A stretch of 64,000 bases of DNA from Photobacterium aquimaris (lineage in GTDB: Bacteria; Pseudomonadota; Gammaproteobacteria; Enterobacterales; Vibrionaceae): positions 1,191,289-1,255,288 of the forward strand of contig NZ_MSCC01000001.1 of NCBI RefSeq assembly GCF_002954455.1. The letters are read 5' to 3'. The position numbers and the translations under genes were made by a program. A model generated the notes under the pieces. The model did not search any database, was not told where the DNA came from, and saw only the letters and a program-made list of their open reading frames with translations. Below, in pieces: positions 19,489-28,595 of the stretch (position 1 is its first letter; every line of letters begins with the position of its first letter).

Positions 19489-21204
19489 CTACTCCGTAAT
19501 ATTTAAATGAACATTAAGACGGAGATCTTGTTGAAACCTACGGTTATGCAACCCTCGAGCAGTAACAGGGAAACTGCCTTTATATTCACCAATATCTAAA
19601 TCAGGGTTATCGTCAGCAACAAAACTTATTCTAAGCTCACCAAAAACTGGACCGGTTTTACGACAATAAGCAGCATTATTCATTACAGCCCAACCACAAC
19701 CAAGATAACGCTCTCCACGTAAAATGACAGTTTGTGATATATCCGTTTGAGTGTTTTTTACATTGACAGTTAATTTACTGTAAGTCCCTGTATGTCGGCT
19801 CCAGCGTGGTCGATTATTTCCCGTCTTATTAGGTGATTGATAATATACTGTACCACGAATATTTTTTTCATATCGTTGACTCATAAATGGCGAATCGGCA
19901 GTTATTATACCGTCAGGGACAAGTTCTTCAGTAATTGCAATATTGGCATTGATAGTCACAGTGTCATTATAATTTCGATCATAGAGGCTTTTAGCTGTAA
20001 AACTAAACTCACCCTTATAATCGCCAATAGGTAAATTAGGATTATCTTTTTGATCAAAGTGTAATTTTAATTGACCAAGGTTGGGGGCGGGGTAACACCA
20101 AGCACTATTATTTATTCTACCCCAGCCACAATGTGTTTTACGTTGACCACGTAACCAAACCGTATAGGCAGCATTAGTTTGTTGATGGATAAGTAGCGTT
20201 GAAAACAGGGTTATTTCACGAGGATAGCGCCAAATGTAACGATTAGGGCCATTAATGACATTATTGCCTCTCACATAGTAAATAGAACCTCTGACATTCG
20301 CTTCTAGCAGTTCAGTTTCGAGGGTATTTTTCTCGGTTAATATAAAAGTGGGTTCTTCGATGTCGGTAGGAATATCATCAATTGTTTTTAACATCGGAAC
20401 AATGCGTTGTAACCAATCACTATTTAAAGCAATCGATGCATGACCTGAGTAGCCATATTGCCATCCAAACCACCATGATGAAATACCTACAGCAACATCA
20501 GCACCTTTTCGTTGTTGCCAAATGGCAGAGCCACTATCGCCAGGTGAGGCAAATGCCCACGATGGTGTATTTTCAATCGCTTGATTAATTAAACAATTTT
20601 GATATAAAAAACGTAATAGACCAGTACCATTTCGTTTATTAATACTATCTAATTGACCTAATGAACGAGAACCAAAAATACCGAAGCCCGTTAAACTAAC
20701 TTTATTTAGCAATAGGTTAGGATTAAAATGATTATCTATATAGGGCTGCTTAATAACATCACCGTTGATATCTAACGGATCACTAACTTTAGGTATTTTG
20801 GCTACAGCTATATCAGAACTACAGCCAGTATATTGATTAAAATAGTTAATTGATTGACCTGCGCTGATCACTGTACCATCATGCTGCTTAAAACTAACAT
20901 ATTGACCTTGATGTTGATTTTTATCATGCCCATATAAGCAATGTGCTGCAGTTAATATATAACTATATTGTTGATCACTACCAAGCCAAGTTCCTGAACA
21001 ATACCCGCGGCCAATTAATAACCCTACAGCATTATATTTTGCTGTATTCGCTTCTAACTGTAGCTTTTCACTAACATTATTCACTAAAGCGGGATCTAAA
21101 TTACTACCTAATTCAATATATTTACTATCGTTTATACCAATAGAATAACTATTAAAAGAAAATAAACATATAAATAACGCAACTATTTTATGGATACGGC
21201 ACAT
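19489..21204 (-). CDS. secreted trypsin-like serine protease with two C-terminal repeat domains
   Basis: The 571-residue exported protease has a signal peptide (about 1-22) and an S1 chymotrypsin-fold domain (about 55-275). The triad is H88 (TAAHC), D131 (SSDIA) and S224 (PGDSGSA). C69-C89 matches the usual histidine-loop disulfide. Two homologous domains follow, about 288-426 and 433-571. Each contains RGxxYY, a C-G-W-x3-N-N-x-A-x-C motif (C359/C370 and C503/C514, probably disulfides) and a DNPxLxIGxYKGxF segment. There is no GlyGly-CTERM tail, unlike the Vibrio Ves proteases. The export route is unknown; type II secretion is plausible. The repeats may bind substrate or surface, which is inference. 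Confidence 0.85.
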   Translation of the reverse strand: MCRIHKIVALFICLFSFNSYSIGINDSKYIELGSNLDPALVNNVSEKLQLEANTAKYNAVGLLIGRGYCSGTWLGSDQQYSYILTAAHCLYGHDKNQHQGQYVSFKQHDGTVISAGQSINYFNQYTGCSSDIAVAKIPKVSDPLDINGDVIKQPYIDNHFNPNLLLNKVSLTGFGIFGSRSLGQLDSINKRNGTGLLRFLYQNCLINQAIENTPSWAFASPGDSGSAIWQQRKGADVAVGISSWWFGWQYGYSGHASIALNSDWLQRIVPMLKTIDDIPTDIEEPTFILTEKNTLETELLEANVRGSIYYVRGNNVINGPNRYIWRYPREITLFSTLLIHQQTNAAYTVWLRGQRKTHCGWGRINNSAWCYPAPNLGQLKLHFDQKDNPNLPIGDYKGEFSFTAKSLYDRNYNDTVTINANIAITEELVPDGIITADSPFMSQRYEKNIRGTVYYQSPNKTGNNRPRWSRHTGTYSKLTVNVKNTQTDISQTVILRGERYLGCGWAVMNNAAYCRKTGPVFGELRISFVADDNPDLDIGEYKGSFPVTARGLHNRRFQQDLRLNVHLNITE

Positions 21205-21355
21205 AATAAACGGCTTAATTACTAACTAATAGTTATAGTGTAGAGCAATATAATTAATGTTATTTTATTTGTTTTAATAATATTAGGATTGTAATACCAC
21301 TCATTTTTAATTATTGATATTATTATAAAAAATAGATGTATTAGGATTAATAAAG

Positions 21356-21661
21356 ATGAAACCACAACTAATGATAATAACGAGTCTTTGCTTCATTATG
21401 CTCGGCTGCAGTTCGCATCAAGCCAAACAGATGGGCATTCAAGGTGGCAGTGTTAATGCCTATGCTAGGCAGATGTCTAATAGTCAACTTTGTGCGACTT
21501 ACCTAAAACAGCAGCCAACAAACCAAACTCGCGTATCATTAGTTGCAGAATGGCGACATAGAAAATTAAGTCGAGCTTATTGTTCAGAACAAGAAAATGA
21601 ATGGTATTTAACTAAATTTGCTAAGTGGCTTGTAAATGAAAAATCAGCAGAGCCTAAATAA
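21356..21661 (+). CDS. small outer-membrane-type lipoprotein, function unknown
   Basis: The 101-residue protein has a type II (lipoprotein) signal with lipobox MLGC (Cys 18) followed by SS, which would favour outer-membrane sorting. The mature part is short, helical and has two further cysteines (in QLCATYL and RAYCSEQ). It is transcribed divergently from the protease pair, with 151 bases between, so a shared regulatory region is possible. No family is recognised. Confidence 0.7.
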   Translation: MKPQLMIITSLCFIMLGCSSHQAKQMGIQGGSVNAYARQMSNSQLCATYLKQQPTNQTRVSLVAEWRHRKLSRAYCSEQENEWYLTKFAKWLVNEKSAEPK

Positions 21662-21682
21662 AATAAACGCCTCATCAGAGGC
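21650..21682 (-). terminator. terminator after uspE (convergent with the lipoprotein gene)
   Basis: Hairpin CGCCTC/GAGGCG with a 4-base loop. On the minus strand it is followed by a T-rich tract (TTTATTTTATTTA). Confidence 0.75.
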
Positions 21683-21708
21683 GCTTATAAAGAAAGTAAC
21701 ACTATTTA

Positions 21709-22653
21709 TTAATCAATTGAGTTAGGTGCCAAAGGGCTAATGTAACCATCAGGTTTTAATGCTAATAAATCACAATTTAAACTATCAATAGTATTCTCAG
21801 CAGTATTACCAATAAAGACCGCGGATAATCCGGTTCGACCCGTTGTGCCAAGAATGACAAGCTCTGCGTTAATTTCATCAGCTACTTGTGGGATAACATC
21901 TTCTGCTAAACCTTCGACAACATAGGTTTGATCTTCATCAATGCTATACTTTTGACGTAAAGCTTTCATTGTCATTAAGTGATGACCACGAACTGCATCA
22001 GTATATGACGCGGGATCAAACTCAGGTAGTTCTATTGTGATATTAACTGGTGTTGCTGGGTAGGCATTCACTAAGTTAACATTTGCTTGTGTGATTGATG
22101 AAAAGGCGATCGCTTCTTTGATTATTTTATCATTAAGATCTTCATGAGTTTCATCTTCAGCAGATAAATTCACACAAGCCAGTACATTACCATTAGTCGG
22201 CCAGTTTTCCCCTTTGACAAGTAATACTGGAACAGGGCATTTACGTAATAAATGCCAATCTGTAGGAGTAAATATCACCGAACCTAATTTGGCATGTTCG
22301 TGTGTCGCTTTGATTAGTAGGTCAATATCTTGGCTAAATACATCAGCGATAATAGACTCGTAAGGGCGATTATGCCATACGACTTTTATCTCGATATTAA
22401 TATTTTTTTCTGTATGTGGCTGTATGATTTCCTTGAGCCATTCTTCACGCTGCATAACGACACCACGACGCATAGCATCACGTTCGTCTGAAGATAGCAT
22501 TGAAGTCATCTCATACGAAAAATCATAAATAGCGAGGAAAACAATAATCTTCACATCATCACAAGTCTTAGCTAAATGAATCGCACGAGATATTGCAGGC
22601 TGTTGTTCTCGTTCAGGATCAGCGACAACAAGTATGTTTTTATATTTTTGCAT
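21709..22653 (-). CDS. uspE: universal stress protein UspE (tandem Usp domains)
   Basis: The 314-residue cytoplasmic protein has two Usp folds (about 1-150 and 155-305). In the second, the GTTGRTGLSAVFIGNTAE segment carries the G-x2-G-x9-G-(S/N) nucleotide-binding signature. E. coli UspE affects motility, adhesion and stress survival and, as here, lies directly downstream of fnr. The gap to fnr is 304 bases with a terminator after fnr, so it probably has its own promoter. Confidence 0.93.
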   Translation of the reverse strand: MQKYKNILVVADPEREQQPAISRAIHLAKTCDDVKIIVFLAIYDFSYEMTSMLSSDERDAMRRGVVMQREEWLKEIIQPHTEKNINIEIKVVWHNRPYESIIADVFSQDIDLLIKATHEHAKLGSVIFTPTDWHLLRKCPVPVLLVKGENWPTNGNVLACVNLSAEDETHEDLNDKIIKEAIAFSSITQANVNLVNAYPATPVNITIELPEFDPASYTDAVRGHHLMTMKALRQKYSIDEDQTYVVEGLAEDVIPQVADEINAELVILGTTGRTGLSAVFIGNTAENTIDSLNCDLLALKPDGYISPLAPNSID

Positions 22654-22957
22654 AATAATGTCTCCCTACGGCAGGATCTCTTTGGTGAATAAGCAACAAC
22701 AAAGAGGACACATTTACCGCTGCATTTATTTGATGTACATTTAAATCAAATAATTAAAAAATTAACATAATATTTACTGTACTCTAAACGAACCAAGATG
22801 GGGAGTAGTTTGAGCAATAAAATGTAAAAATGAGATAAATTAACACCATATAGGTTAATAATATACATAGCGTTAAAATAAAACGAAGGAAGGCAGATAC
22901 AAAAACAGACACTAAATAGTGCCTGTTTATAAATTGATTAGATAGGGTACTCAACTA
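22654..22957 (-). other. fnr-uspE intergenic region
   Basis: The 304 bases are AT-rich and hold the fnr terminator at 22900-22926 and presumably the uspE promoter on the minus strand. No reading frame or other element is seen. Confidence 0.4.
22900..22926 (-). terminator. terminator after fnr
   Basis: Hairpin ACAGACACT/AGTGCCTGT. On the minus strand a T5 run follows. Confidence 0.75.
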
Positions 22958-23713
22958 CTACAAATTATTACTCTTACTGACACCAGCAAGTTTTGCTAAC
23001 TCATCATGATCTAAAATAGTAATGTATTTACCTTTAACACTTAACATTTCAGACTTTTGGAAGCGACCTAGTAGGCGACTTATGGTTTCTACCGTTAGAC
23101 CTAAATAGTTACCAATATCACCACGTGTCATTGTTAAACGAAACTCACGAGGAGAGAAGCCACGTTGAGAAAAACGTAACGACAAATTGTAAAGGAATGC
23201 AGCTAAACGCTCTTCTGCATTTTTCTTTGACAACAATAAAATCATTTCTTGATCGCCTTTGATTTCACTGCTCATTAAACGCATGATTTGTTGGCGAAGT
23301 TTAGGCATTTTACCAGCTAAATCATCAAGAATTTCAAACGGTATTTCACATACCATCGATGTTTCTAATGATTGCGCAAAACTTGGATGTTGCATTTCAT
23401 TGATTGCATCAAAACCAACCAAATCACCTGCTAAGTGGAATGCTGTGATTTGCTCATCACCTTGTTCAGTGATGGTATAGCTTTTAATCGTACCAGAACG
23501 AATCGCATATAGTGATTTAAGCTCATCACCAGCTTTAAACAACTCTTGACCTTTCTGAATCGGCTTTTTACGTTCGATGATTTGATCCAGCTGATCTAAC
23601 TCAGATTCATTGAGGGTGAATGGAATACACAGTTGGCTAATACTACAGTCTTGACAGTGAATAGCACACCCACCAGATTGAATGCGTTTTGTGGTAAATT
23701 TTTCAGAAATCAT
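22958..23713 (-). CDS. fnr: FNR, oxygen-sensing global transcription regulator
   Basis: FNR binds an oxygen-labile [4Fe-4S] cluster and, when anoxic, dimerises and switches genes between aerobic and anaerobic metabolism. Cluster ligands C20, C23, C29 and C122 occupy the same positions as in E. coli FNR. The C-terminal helix-turn-helix with recognition helix [13 protein letters not shown] is intact. Length is 251 residues. A near-consensus FNR box lies 18 bases upstream of the start. Its neighbours, the cbb3 oxidase assembly genes and uspE, are typical. Confidence 0.97.
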   Translation of the reverse strand: MISEKFTTKRIQSGGCAIHCQDCSISQLCIPFTLNESELDQLDQIIERKKPIQKGQELFKAGDELKSLYAIRSGTIKSYTITEQGDEQITAFHLAGDLVGFDAINEMQHPSFAQSLETSMVCEIPFEILDDLAGKMPKLRQQIMRLMSSEIKGDQEMILLLSKKNAEERLAAFLYNLSLRFSQRGFSPREFRLTMTRGDIGNYLGLTVETISRLLGRFQKSEMLSVKGKYITILDHDELAKLAGVSKSNNL

Positions 23714-23730
23714 ATGCCTATCTAACCAAT

Positions 23731-23744
23731 TTGATGTAGGTCAA
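23731..23744 (-). promoter_or_regulatory. FNR box upstream of fnr
   Basis: TTGATGTAGGTCAA matches the consensus TTGATnnnnATCAA with one mismatch. It ends 18 bases from the fnr start codon. The position fits the negative autoregulation known for E. coli fnr. Confidence 0.75.
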
Positions 23745-23852
23745 TATTTTAACATATTATGAATCAATATTACGAGTATTAAAAACCTTACTATATTTGA
23801 TTGATTGCAATATAACCAGTATGCATACCATAAATGATGATGAATAATGCAT

Positions 23853-24470
23853 TTACCCGTTTAAAATAGCTATTTTTAGCAGTGTCTTTAGTTTATCTGC
23901 TATAGCACCTACAGCTAACATTGCGGGTAATGTACCTAAGCCAAAAGCGAACATAATTACCATACCATTTGTTGCACTACCGGAAACTGCTGCCCATGTT
24001 AATGTAGAATAAACTAAACCACAGGGTAACCATCCCCACAAAAAACCAAAGGGAATTGCTTTTAATGGGGATGTTAATGGTAAAAAAAACTGAGTAATAG
24101 GGGATATATAACGCCACAGGTAATGACCAACACGCTCGATATAAATTAAACCTGACCACCAATTACCAATGTACAACCCTAATATTATCATCATGATAGA
24201 AGCTACAATTCGCAATGAAATCAATGTGATGCTTGCACCAGCTAGTTCAGCGACCTCAATAACAGCCTGGCTAAGAATCAATCCAGCTACGATATAGGCA
24301 CTTATTCGGCCTAAATTATAGCCTAATAAATACACCCATTGTTGCTGTGGTTTATTTGGCATTCCCATCGTCACAGCTGCAGCTATTCCACCACACATAC
24401 TAATACAATGGCCAGCTCCGGTTAAACCAATGATAAATGCCGTCATAAAGTTAAGTTCTATCATGATCAA
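23853..24470 (-). CDS. UreH_2/TauE-SafE-type membrane protein of the cbb3 assembly cluster
   Basis: This 205-residue inner-membrane protein has about six transmembrane helices. It carries the paired motifs GHCISMCGG (N-terminal) and WGWLPCGLVYS (C-terminal), which define the DsbD-like/UreH_2 family often annotated sulfite exporter TauE/SafE. Members sit beside ccoS and ccoI in Vibrio, Shewanella and Pseudomonas and are thought to help copper or thiol handling during cbb3 oxidase assembly. That role is inferred from neighbourhood. It overlaps ccoS by 20 bases; ATG 24464 is a nearby alternative start. Confidence 0.8.
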   Translation of the reverse strand: MIMIELNFMTAFIIGLTGAGHCISMCGGIAAAVTMGMPNKPQQQWVYLLGYNLGRISAYIVAGLILSQAVIEVAELAGASITLISLRIVASIMMIILGLYIGNWWSGLIYIERVGHYLWRYISPITQFFLPLTSPLKAIPFGFLWGWLPCGLVYSTLTWAAVSGSATNGMVIMFAFGLGTLPAMLAVGAIADKLKTLLKIAILNG

Positions 24471-24669
24471 CGTTTGATGATTTGATTGGGTCTGTATGTG
24501 GTTTTTGATGTACTTTATTGGGAGTTTTTATATCGTCATCAAACAAAATATCATGGCCTCGTCGTTCTAAATCATCAAATTGGTTGGTTTTTACTGCCCA
24601 TAAAAACACAGCGATCGCGAGACTAACAAAAAACAGTGCAATAGGTATTAATATGTAAAGAATTGTCAT
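24451..24669 (-). CDS. ccoS: cbb3-type cytochrome oxidase assembly protein CcoS
   Basis: The 72-residue membrane protein has one N-terminal transmembrane helix followed by the family signature FLWAVKTNQFDDLERRG and a short acidic/polar tail. CcoS is needed for cofactor insertion in cbb3 oxidase. Its ATG directly follows the last base of ccoI, so the two are translationally coupled. Confidence 0.93.
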   Translation of the reverse strand: MTILYILIPIALFFVSLAIAVFLWAVKTNQFDDLERRGHDILFDDDIKTPNKVHQKPHTDPIKSSNVDHDRT

Positions 24670-27087
24670 TTATCTTAACAACCTTAAAGAATTCGATACA
24701 ACAATAATTGAACTTGTTGACATACCTATGACAGCTATATAGGGGGCAACAAGACCTGCAACAGCTAATGGTAGAATGATTAAATTATAGCTTAATGCCC
24801 ACACTAAATTTTGATGAATAATGTTTTTAGTACGCAATGCTAATTGTCGAGCTGTAAGAATTGGCTGTAGTTGGTCACCTAATAACACTATATCAGCTGA
24901 TGACTTAGCAATATCGGTTCCACTACTTAGCGCAATAGAAAGGTGGGCCCCGGCTAATATTGGCGCATCATTTACACCATCGCCAATCATTAATGACACA
25001 TCATTTGATGGTATTTTTTGTAAGTAATCTAACTTATTTTCTGGTGTCATATTTACGTGAAAATGCTTAATATTTAATTGCTCTGCTACTTGTTTAGCAT
25101 TAATAGAACAATCACCTGTTAACATTGTCACTTTCATACCTTGTCGCTTAAATGCATCCACTAACTGCTGGCTATCATCGCGTAAAGGATCTTCAATTTT
25201 AAAAGCGGCAATAATATTCTTATTACAAGACAGCCAGATTGAATAATCTTCAATATTTATAGAGTGCATAGAATGAGAAAGAGGTGATTGACCATGAGTC
25301 ACAAATTCATACTTACCAATTCGCCAATGTTGTTGATCTATCGTACCAATTAAACCCTGACCAATAATATTTTCGACCTTATCAAACAATGCCTTTTGTG
25401 ATTGATAAGGTCGAAACATCGTTGCGATTGGATGATTAGAATAGCGCTCTAACTCGGCAGCATACAATAAAAGATCCGCCATTGAATATTTGCTGAAATT
25501 TTGAGTAGCGACAAGCTCAACATTACCTTTGGTAAGCGTACCTGTCTTATCTAAAATAACATGATTTACTTTACATAATGTTTCTAACACATGGCCACGG
25601 CGAACCAATAATCCTCGTTTTCCTAGCATTGATGTTGAACAGGTAATTGCAGTAGGTGTAGCTAATGATAATGCGCAAGGGCAAGTGGCAACTAATACCG
25701 CCAGTGTTATCCATAATGCATCTTGAGGTTGATTGACATTCCAATAAAACCATGTCGATATAGCAATCACTAAAATAGCACCTACAAAATAACGCGCGAC
25801 ATTATCAGCCACTAACGCTATTTTTGGTTTTGAATATAATGCATGATCTTGAAGACGAACAATTTTCGAAATTAAAGCGTCTTTACGGTTATGAATGACC
25901 TTTAGGTTAATATTGCTGTCGCCGTTAATTGTGCCAGCAAAGACAGTATCATTTATGGTACGTTTAACTGCGACAGATTCACCGGTTAGCATTGACTCGT
26001 CAATAGTTGTTGAGCCTTGAACAATAATGCCATCTGCTGGTAAATATTCACCAGGCAGAACAGTGACAACGTCACTTATCTTTAGTGTTTTAGCTGCTAC
26101 TCGTTTGCCTGAAACTAAAGTAGCCATTGCTGGAATCAATTTAAGTAAATTCGCACTCATGGCAGCAGCATGGCGTCTTGCTCGCATTTCTAAAAATCGA
26201 CCAAGTAAAAGGAAAAATGTAAACATTGAAATTGATTCAAAATACACTTCACCTTGTTTTGTTATTGTTGCGTATAAACTCGCACCATAAGCAAACAGTA
26301 AAGCAATAGATACCGGAACATCCATGCCTAATGTTAGGGTTTTAATATTTCGCCAAGCATTACGATAGAAAGGCAGTGCTGAATACAATAAAACTGGAGT
26401 TGCTACTAAGAGACTGACCCAACGTAAATAATGACCAAAGCTATTATCAGGTTCATCAAAGACATCAAAATAAAGTGCAACTGCAAACATCATAACTTGC
26501 ATTGTCGCAATACCGGCAACACCTAACTTATAAAGATAATGGCGCAAGGTATGCTGATAATGTTGCTCTTCCTTATCCAGCTCAAAGGGCGCTGCTTTAT
26601 AACCTAATTGATGAATAGCCATCAATAAATGACTTAATTTTATACATGAGTCATCCCACACTAATAACGCCCGTTGGGTAGTAATATTAACTTCAATAGT
26701 GATAACGCCAGTATGTTTTTTTAACTGTTTTTCTATTAACCACGCGCATGCAGCGCAAGAAACGCCATCAACGGAAAGTGATATTTCTTTATAGTGCTGT
26801 TCATTTTCATTCACAAAATCATCTTGAATATCTTGATGATCATACAATTCTAATGCCTGTAAGCTTAAAGGGACAATATCAGATTTTTTTGCTGTTTGAG
26901 TTCGATGCCGATAATAATCAGTTAAATCATTCTCAACAATTATTTTTGCCACCGCTTCACAACCAGCACAACAAAGGTTTCTCGGTTCGCCTAAGATTTC
27001 GAGCTGAAACTGAGATCCTGAAGTGATTGGCTCATCGCAATGATAACAACATTGAAGCACTGGCGATGTTATACTATTTGAAGTCAT
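24670..27087 (-). CDS. ccoI: copper-translocating P1B ATPase CcoI/FixI for cbb3 oxidase assembly
   Basis: This P-type ATPase exports copper to the periplasm for cbb3 oxidase biogenesis. The N-terminus has a Cys-rich segment (C13, C14, C17, C39, C40, C43) typical of the FixI branch, then an HMA domain with C111-A-A-C114. The membrane metal site is CPC (469-471), the phosphorylated residue is D513 in DKTGT, and GDGVNDAP forms the hinge. Length 805 fits the family. It begins the ccoI-ccoS-UreH_2 operon. The oxidase structural genes ccoNOQP, which lie upstream in V. cholerae, are not here. A matS site lies within the gene. Confidence 0.95.
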   Translation of the reverse strand: MTSNSITSPVLQCCYHCDEPITSGSQFQLEILGEPRNLCCAGCEAVAKIIVENDLTDYYRHRTQTAKKSDIVPLSLQALELYDHQDIQDDFVNENEQHYKEISLSVDGVSCAACAWLIEKQLKKHTGVITIEVNITTQRALLVWDDSCIKLSHLLMAIHQLGYKAAPFELDKEEQHYQHTLRHYLYKLGVAGIATMQVMMFAVALYFDVFDEPDNSFGHYLRWVSLLVATPVLLYSALPFYRNAWRNIKTLTLGMDVPVSIALLFAYGASLYATITKQGEVYFESISMFTFFLLLGRFLEMRARRHAAAMSANLLKLIPAMATLVSGKRVAAKTLKISDVVTVLPGEYLPADGIIVQGSTTIDESMLTGESVAVKRTINDTVFAGTINGDSNINLKVIHNRKDALISKIVRLQDHALYSKPKIALVADNVARYFVGAILVIAISTWFYWNVNQPQDALWITLAVLVATCPCALSLATPTAITCSTSMLGKRGLLVRRGHVLETLCKVNHVILDKTGTLTKGNVELVATQNFSKYSMADLLLYAAELERYSNHPIATMFRPYQSQKALFDKVENIIGQGLIGTIDQQHWRIGKYEFVTHGQSPLSHSMHSINIEDYSIWLSCNKNIIAAFKIEDPLRDDSQQLVDAFKRQGMKVTMLTGDCSINAKQVAEQLNIKHFHVNMTPENKLDYLQKIPSNDVSLMIGDGVNDAPILAGAHLSIALSSGTDIAKSSADIVLLGDQLQPILTARQLALRTKNIIHQNLVWALSYNLIILPLAVAGLVAPYIAVIGMSTSSIIVVSNSLRLLR
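26063..26075. promoter_or_regulatory. matS: matS site (MatP binding) inside ccoI
   Basis: GTGACAACGTCAC is an exact match to GTGACRNYGTCAC. Confidence 0.85.
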
Positions 27088-27208
27088 TCCTTGCTATATA
27101 CCGATGTATTAATATAGTAAAAGTATTAGCTCCTTATAAGGTTAGCACTTAATATCAACCATGACGCTTTTAATTATCGAATAGACTAATTACAGGAATA
27201 AAGACAAA

Positions 27209-27652
27209 ATGGCAGCACAAAAATTAACGCGAGGACGATTAATTCAAATTATTGTTTTGATGATCGTTTTAATTACTGCATTTATCTGGAGAACGGTAAC
27301 GTATCAAAAGCCGCCCGTAACAACAAATCAAGCTAAGGTATGTAATTTAAATACTGGAAACTGTACGTTTACAATTGATACTAAGCCAGTAACTGTTTCG
27401 TTATTACCACTTGATCCTAAAGCAAATATACCGCTCCAATTGCATATAAGTAATATTGCCGTAAACCCTAGTGCAACTGTTAATGGCATTAGTATGAATA
27501 TGGGAATATTACCGGTTATATTTAAACAACAAAAAGAAGGGTGGCTAGGTGAATTTACAGTACCTCAATGCACTGCTGATAAAATGACTTGGGCGATTGA
27601 TATTAAGATAAATAATAATATTTACACTTCAGAATTTACGGTAACTAAATAA
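27209..27652 (+). CDS. membrane-anchored FixH/YtkA-like protein, possibly copper-related
   Basis: The 147-residue protein has one N-terminal membrane helix (about 11-28) and a periplasmic beta-rich domain. The series VNGISMNMG, then GWLGEFTVPQCT and MTWAIDI, resembles the immunoglobulin-like FixH/CcoH and YtkA folds. The Met pair and Cys could bind copper. It is divergent from the copper ATPase gene ccoI with 121 bases between them. This link is inference; no family could be confirmed. A GGCGCAA/TTGCGCC hairpin follows the stop at 27660-27677. Confidence 0.6.
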   Translation: MAAQKLTRGRLIQIIVLMIVLITAFIWRTVTYQKPPVTTNQAKVCNLNTGNCTFTIDTKPVTVSLLPLDPKANIPLQLHISNIAVNPSATVNGISMNMGILPVIFKQQKEGWLGEFTVPQCTADKMTWAIDIKINNNIYTSEFTVTK

Positions 27653-27659
27653 GATAAAT

Positions 27660-27721
27660 GGCGCAATTAGTTGCGCCGAATATTAAATACAGAGTAAACT
27701 TGCTAAGTTAATCTTTACTCT
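27660..27721. other. two inverted repeats between convergent genes
   Basis: GGCGCAA/TTGCGCC (27660-27677) is followed by AGAGTAAA/TTTACTCT (27691-27721). The second overlaps the SDR stop codon. Neither has a long T-tract, but together they probably end both convergent transcripts. Confidence 0.45.
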
Positions 27722-28451
27722 GTATAAATCATTTTTTTTGTCATCCCGCCATCAATAACAAAATTTTGTCCCGTAATAAATCCAGATTGATTACAAATTA
27801 AAAATTCAACCATTTCTGCAATATCATCAGTATGACCGACACGACCAACAAGATGCTGCTGGTGATCTATGCTATTCAGTATCTCATTTGATGAGTTTAT
27901 CCATCCAGGTGAAATACAATTAACTTTAATTTCAGGTCCTAAGCTGACAGCTAAAGCGTGAGTTAAAGAGACAATCCCACCTTTTGTAGCACTGTAAGCT
28001 TCTGTATTTGCCTCAGATTGTAATGCACGCGTTGAAGATATATTAACAACATTACCTTTTGATATTTTTAGCAATGGTAAACATTGCTGGGTGATCATTA
28101 AAGGAGCCGTTAAGTTAATATCTATAATTCGTTGCCACTCATCCAATGATAAAGAATCTAATGGTGTATTATAAGGGTTGGCTATTGCGGCATTATTGAT
28201 AAGCCCATCGAGTCGGCCAAATTGTAACGTTATCTCATTAACAATTGCTGTTATATCTTTTCTATTAGTTACATCTGCTGGCCAGAATCGTATTTTTGGA
28301 TTATCAGCAACCAGTTGATATCCAGAATCAATATCAATATCTATGGCTATAACAATGTTATTTTTTTTGATAAATACTGACAAATACCTTTGCCTATGCC
28401 TTTTGCACCGCCCGTAACTAATATAACATTTTGAACAATTGAATGTGACAT
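27715..28451 (-). pseudogene. short-chain dehydrogenase/reductase, frameshifted near the N-terminus
   Basis: A full SDR of about 245 residues can be read only across two frames. The first frame starts at ATG 28451 after an AGGAGTG ribosome site and gives the nucleotide-binding motif VTGGAKGIGKGI. The second frame carries the rest: NNAA, NISS and the catalytic YSATK, plus the C-terminal GFITGQNFVIDGG. The frames part at a run of eight A (T8 at 28361-28368 on the plus strand); nine would restore one frame. Without repair only an N-terminally cut protein from TTG 28383 could be made, lacking the NAD(P) motif. The substrate is unknown. Confidence 0.8.
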
Positions 28452-28595
28452 AACACTCCTTGAGTCTATTATGTGTACTATGATGGGTGATAATAAGTTA
28501 ATTCTTAATAATAAGATAAAAAAGAATAATTAAAAATGATTTGCTTACTGATCATATTAAGAAAAATGATTATTATAAGGAAAAATTAAAAAGAT

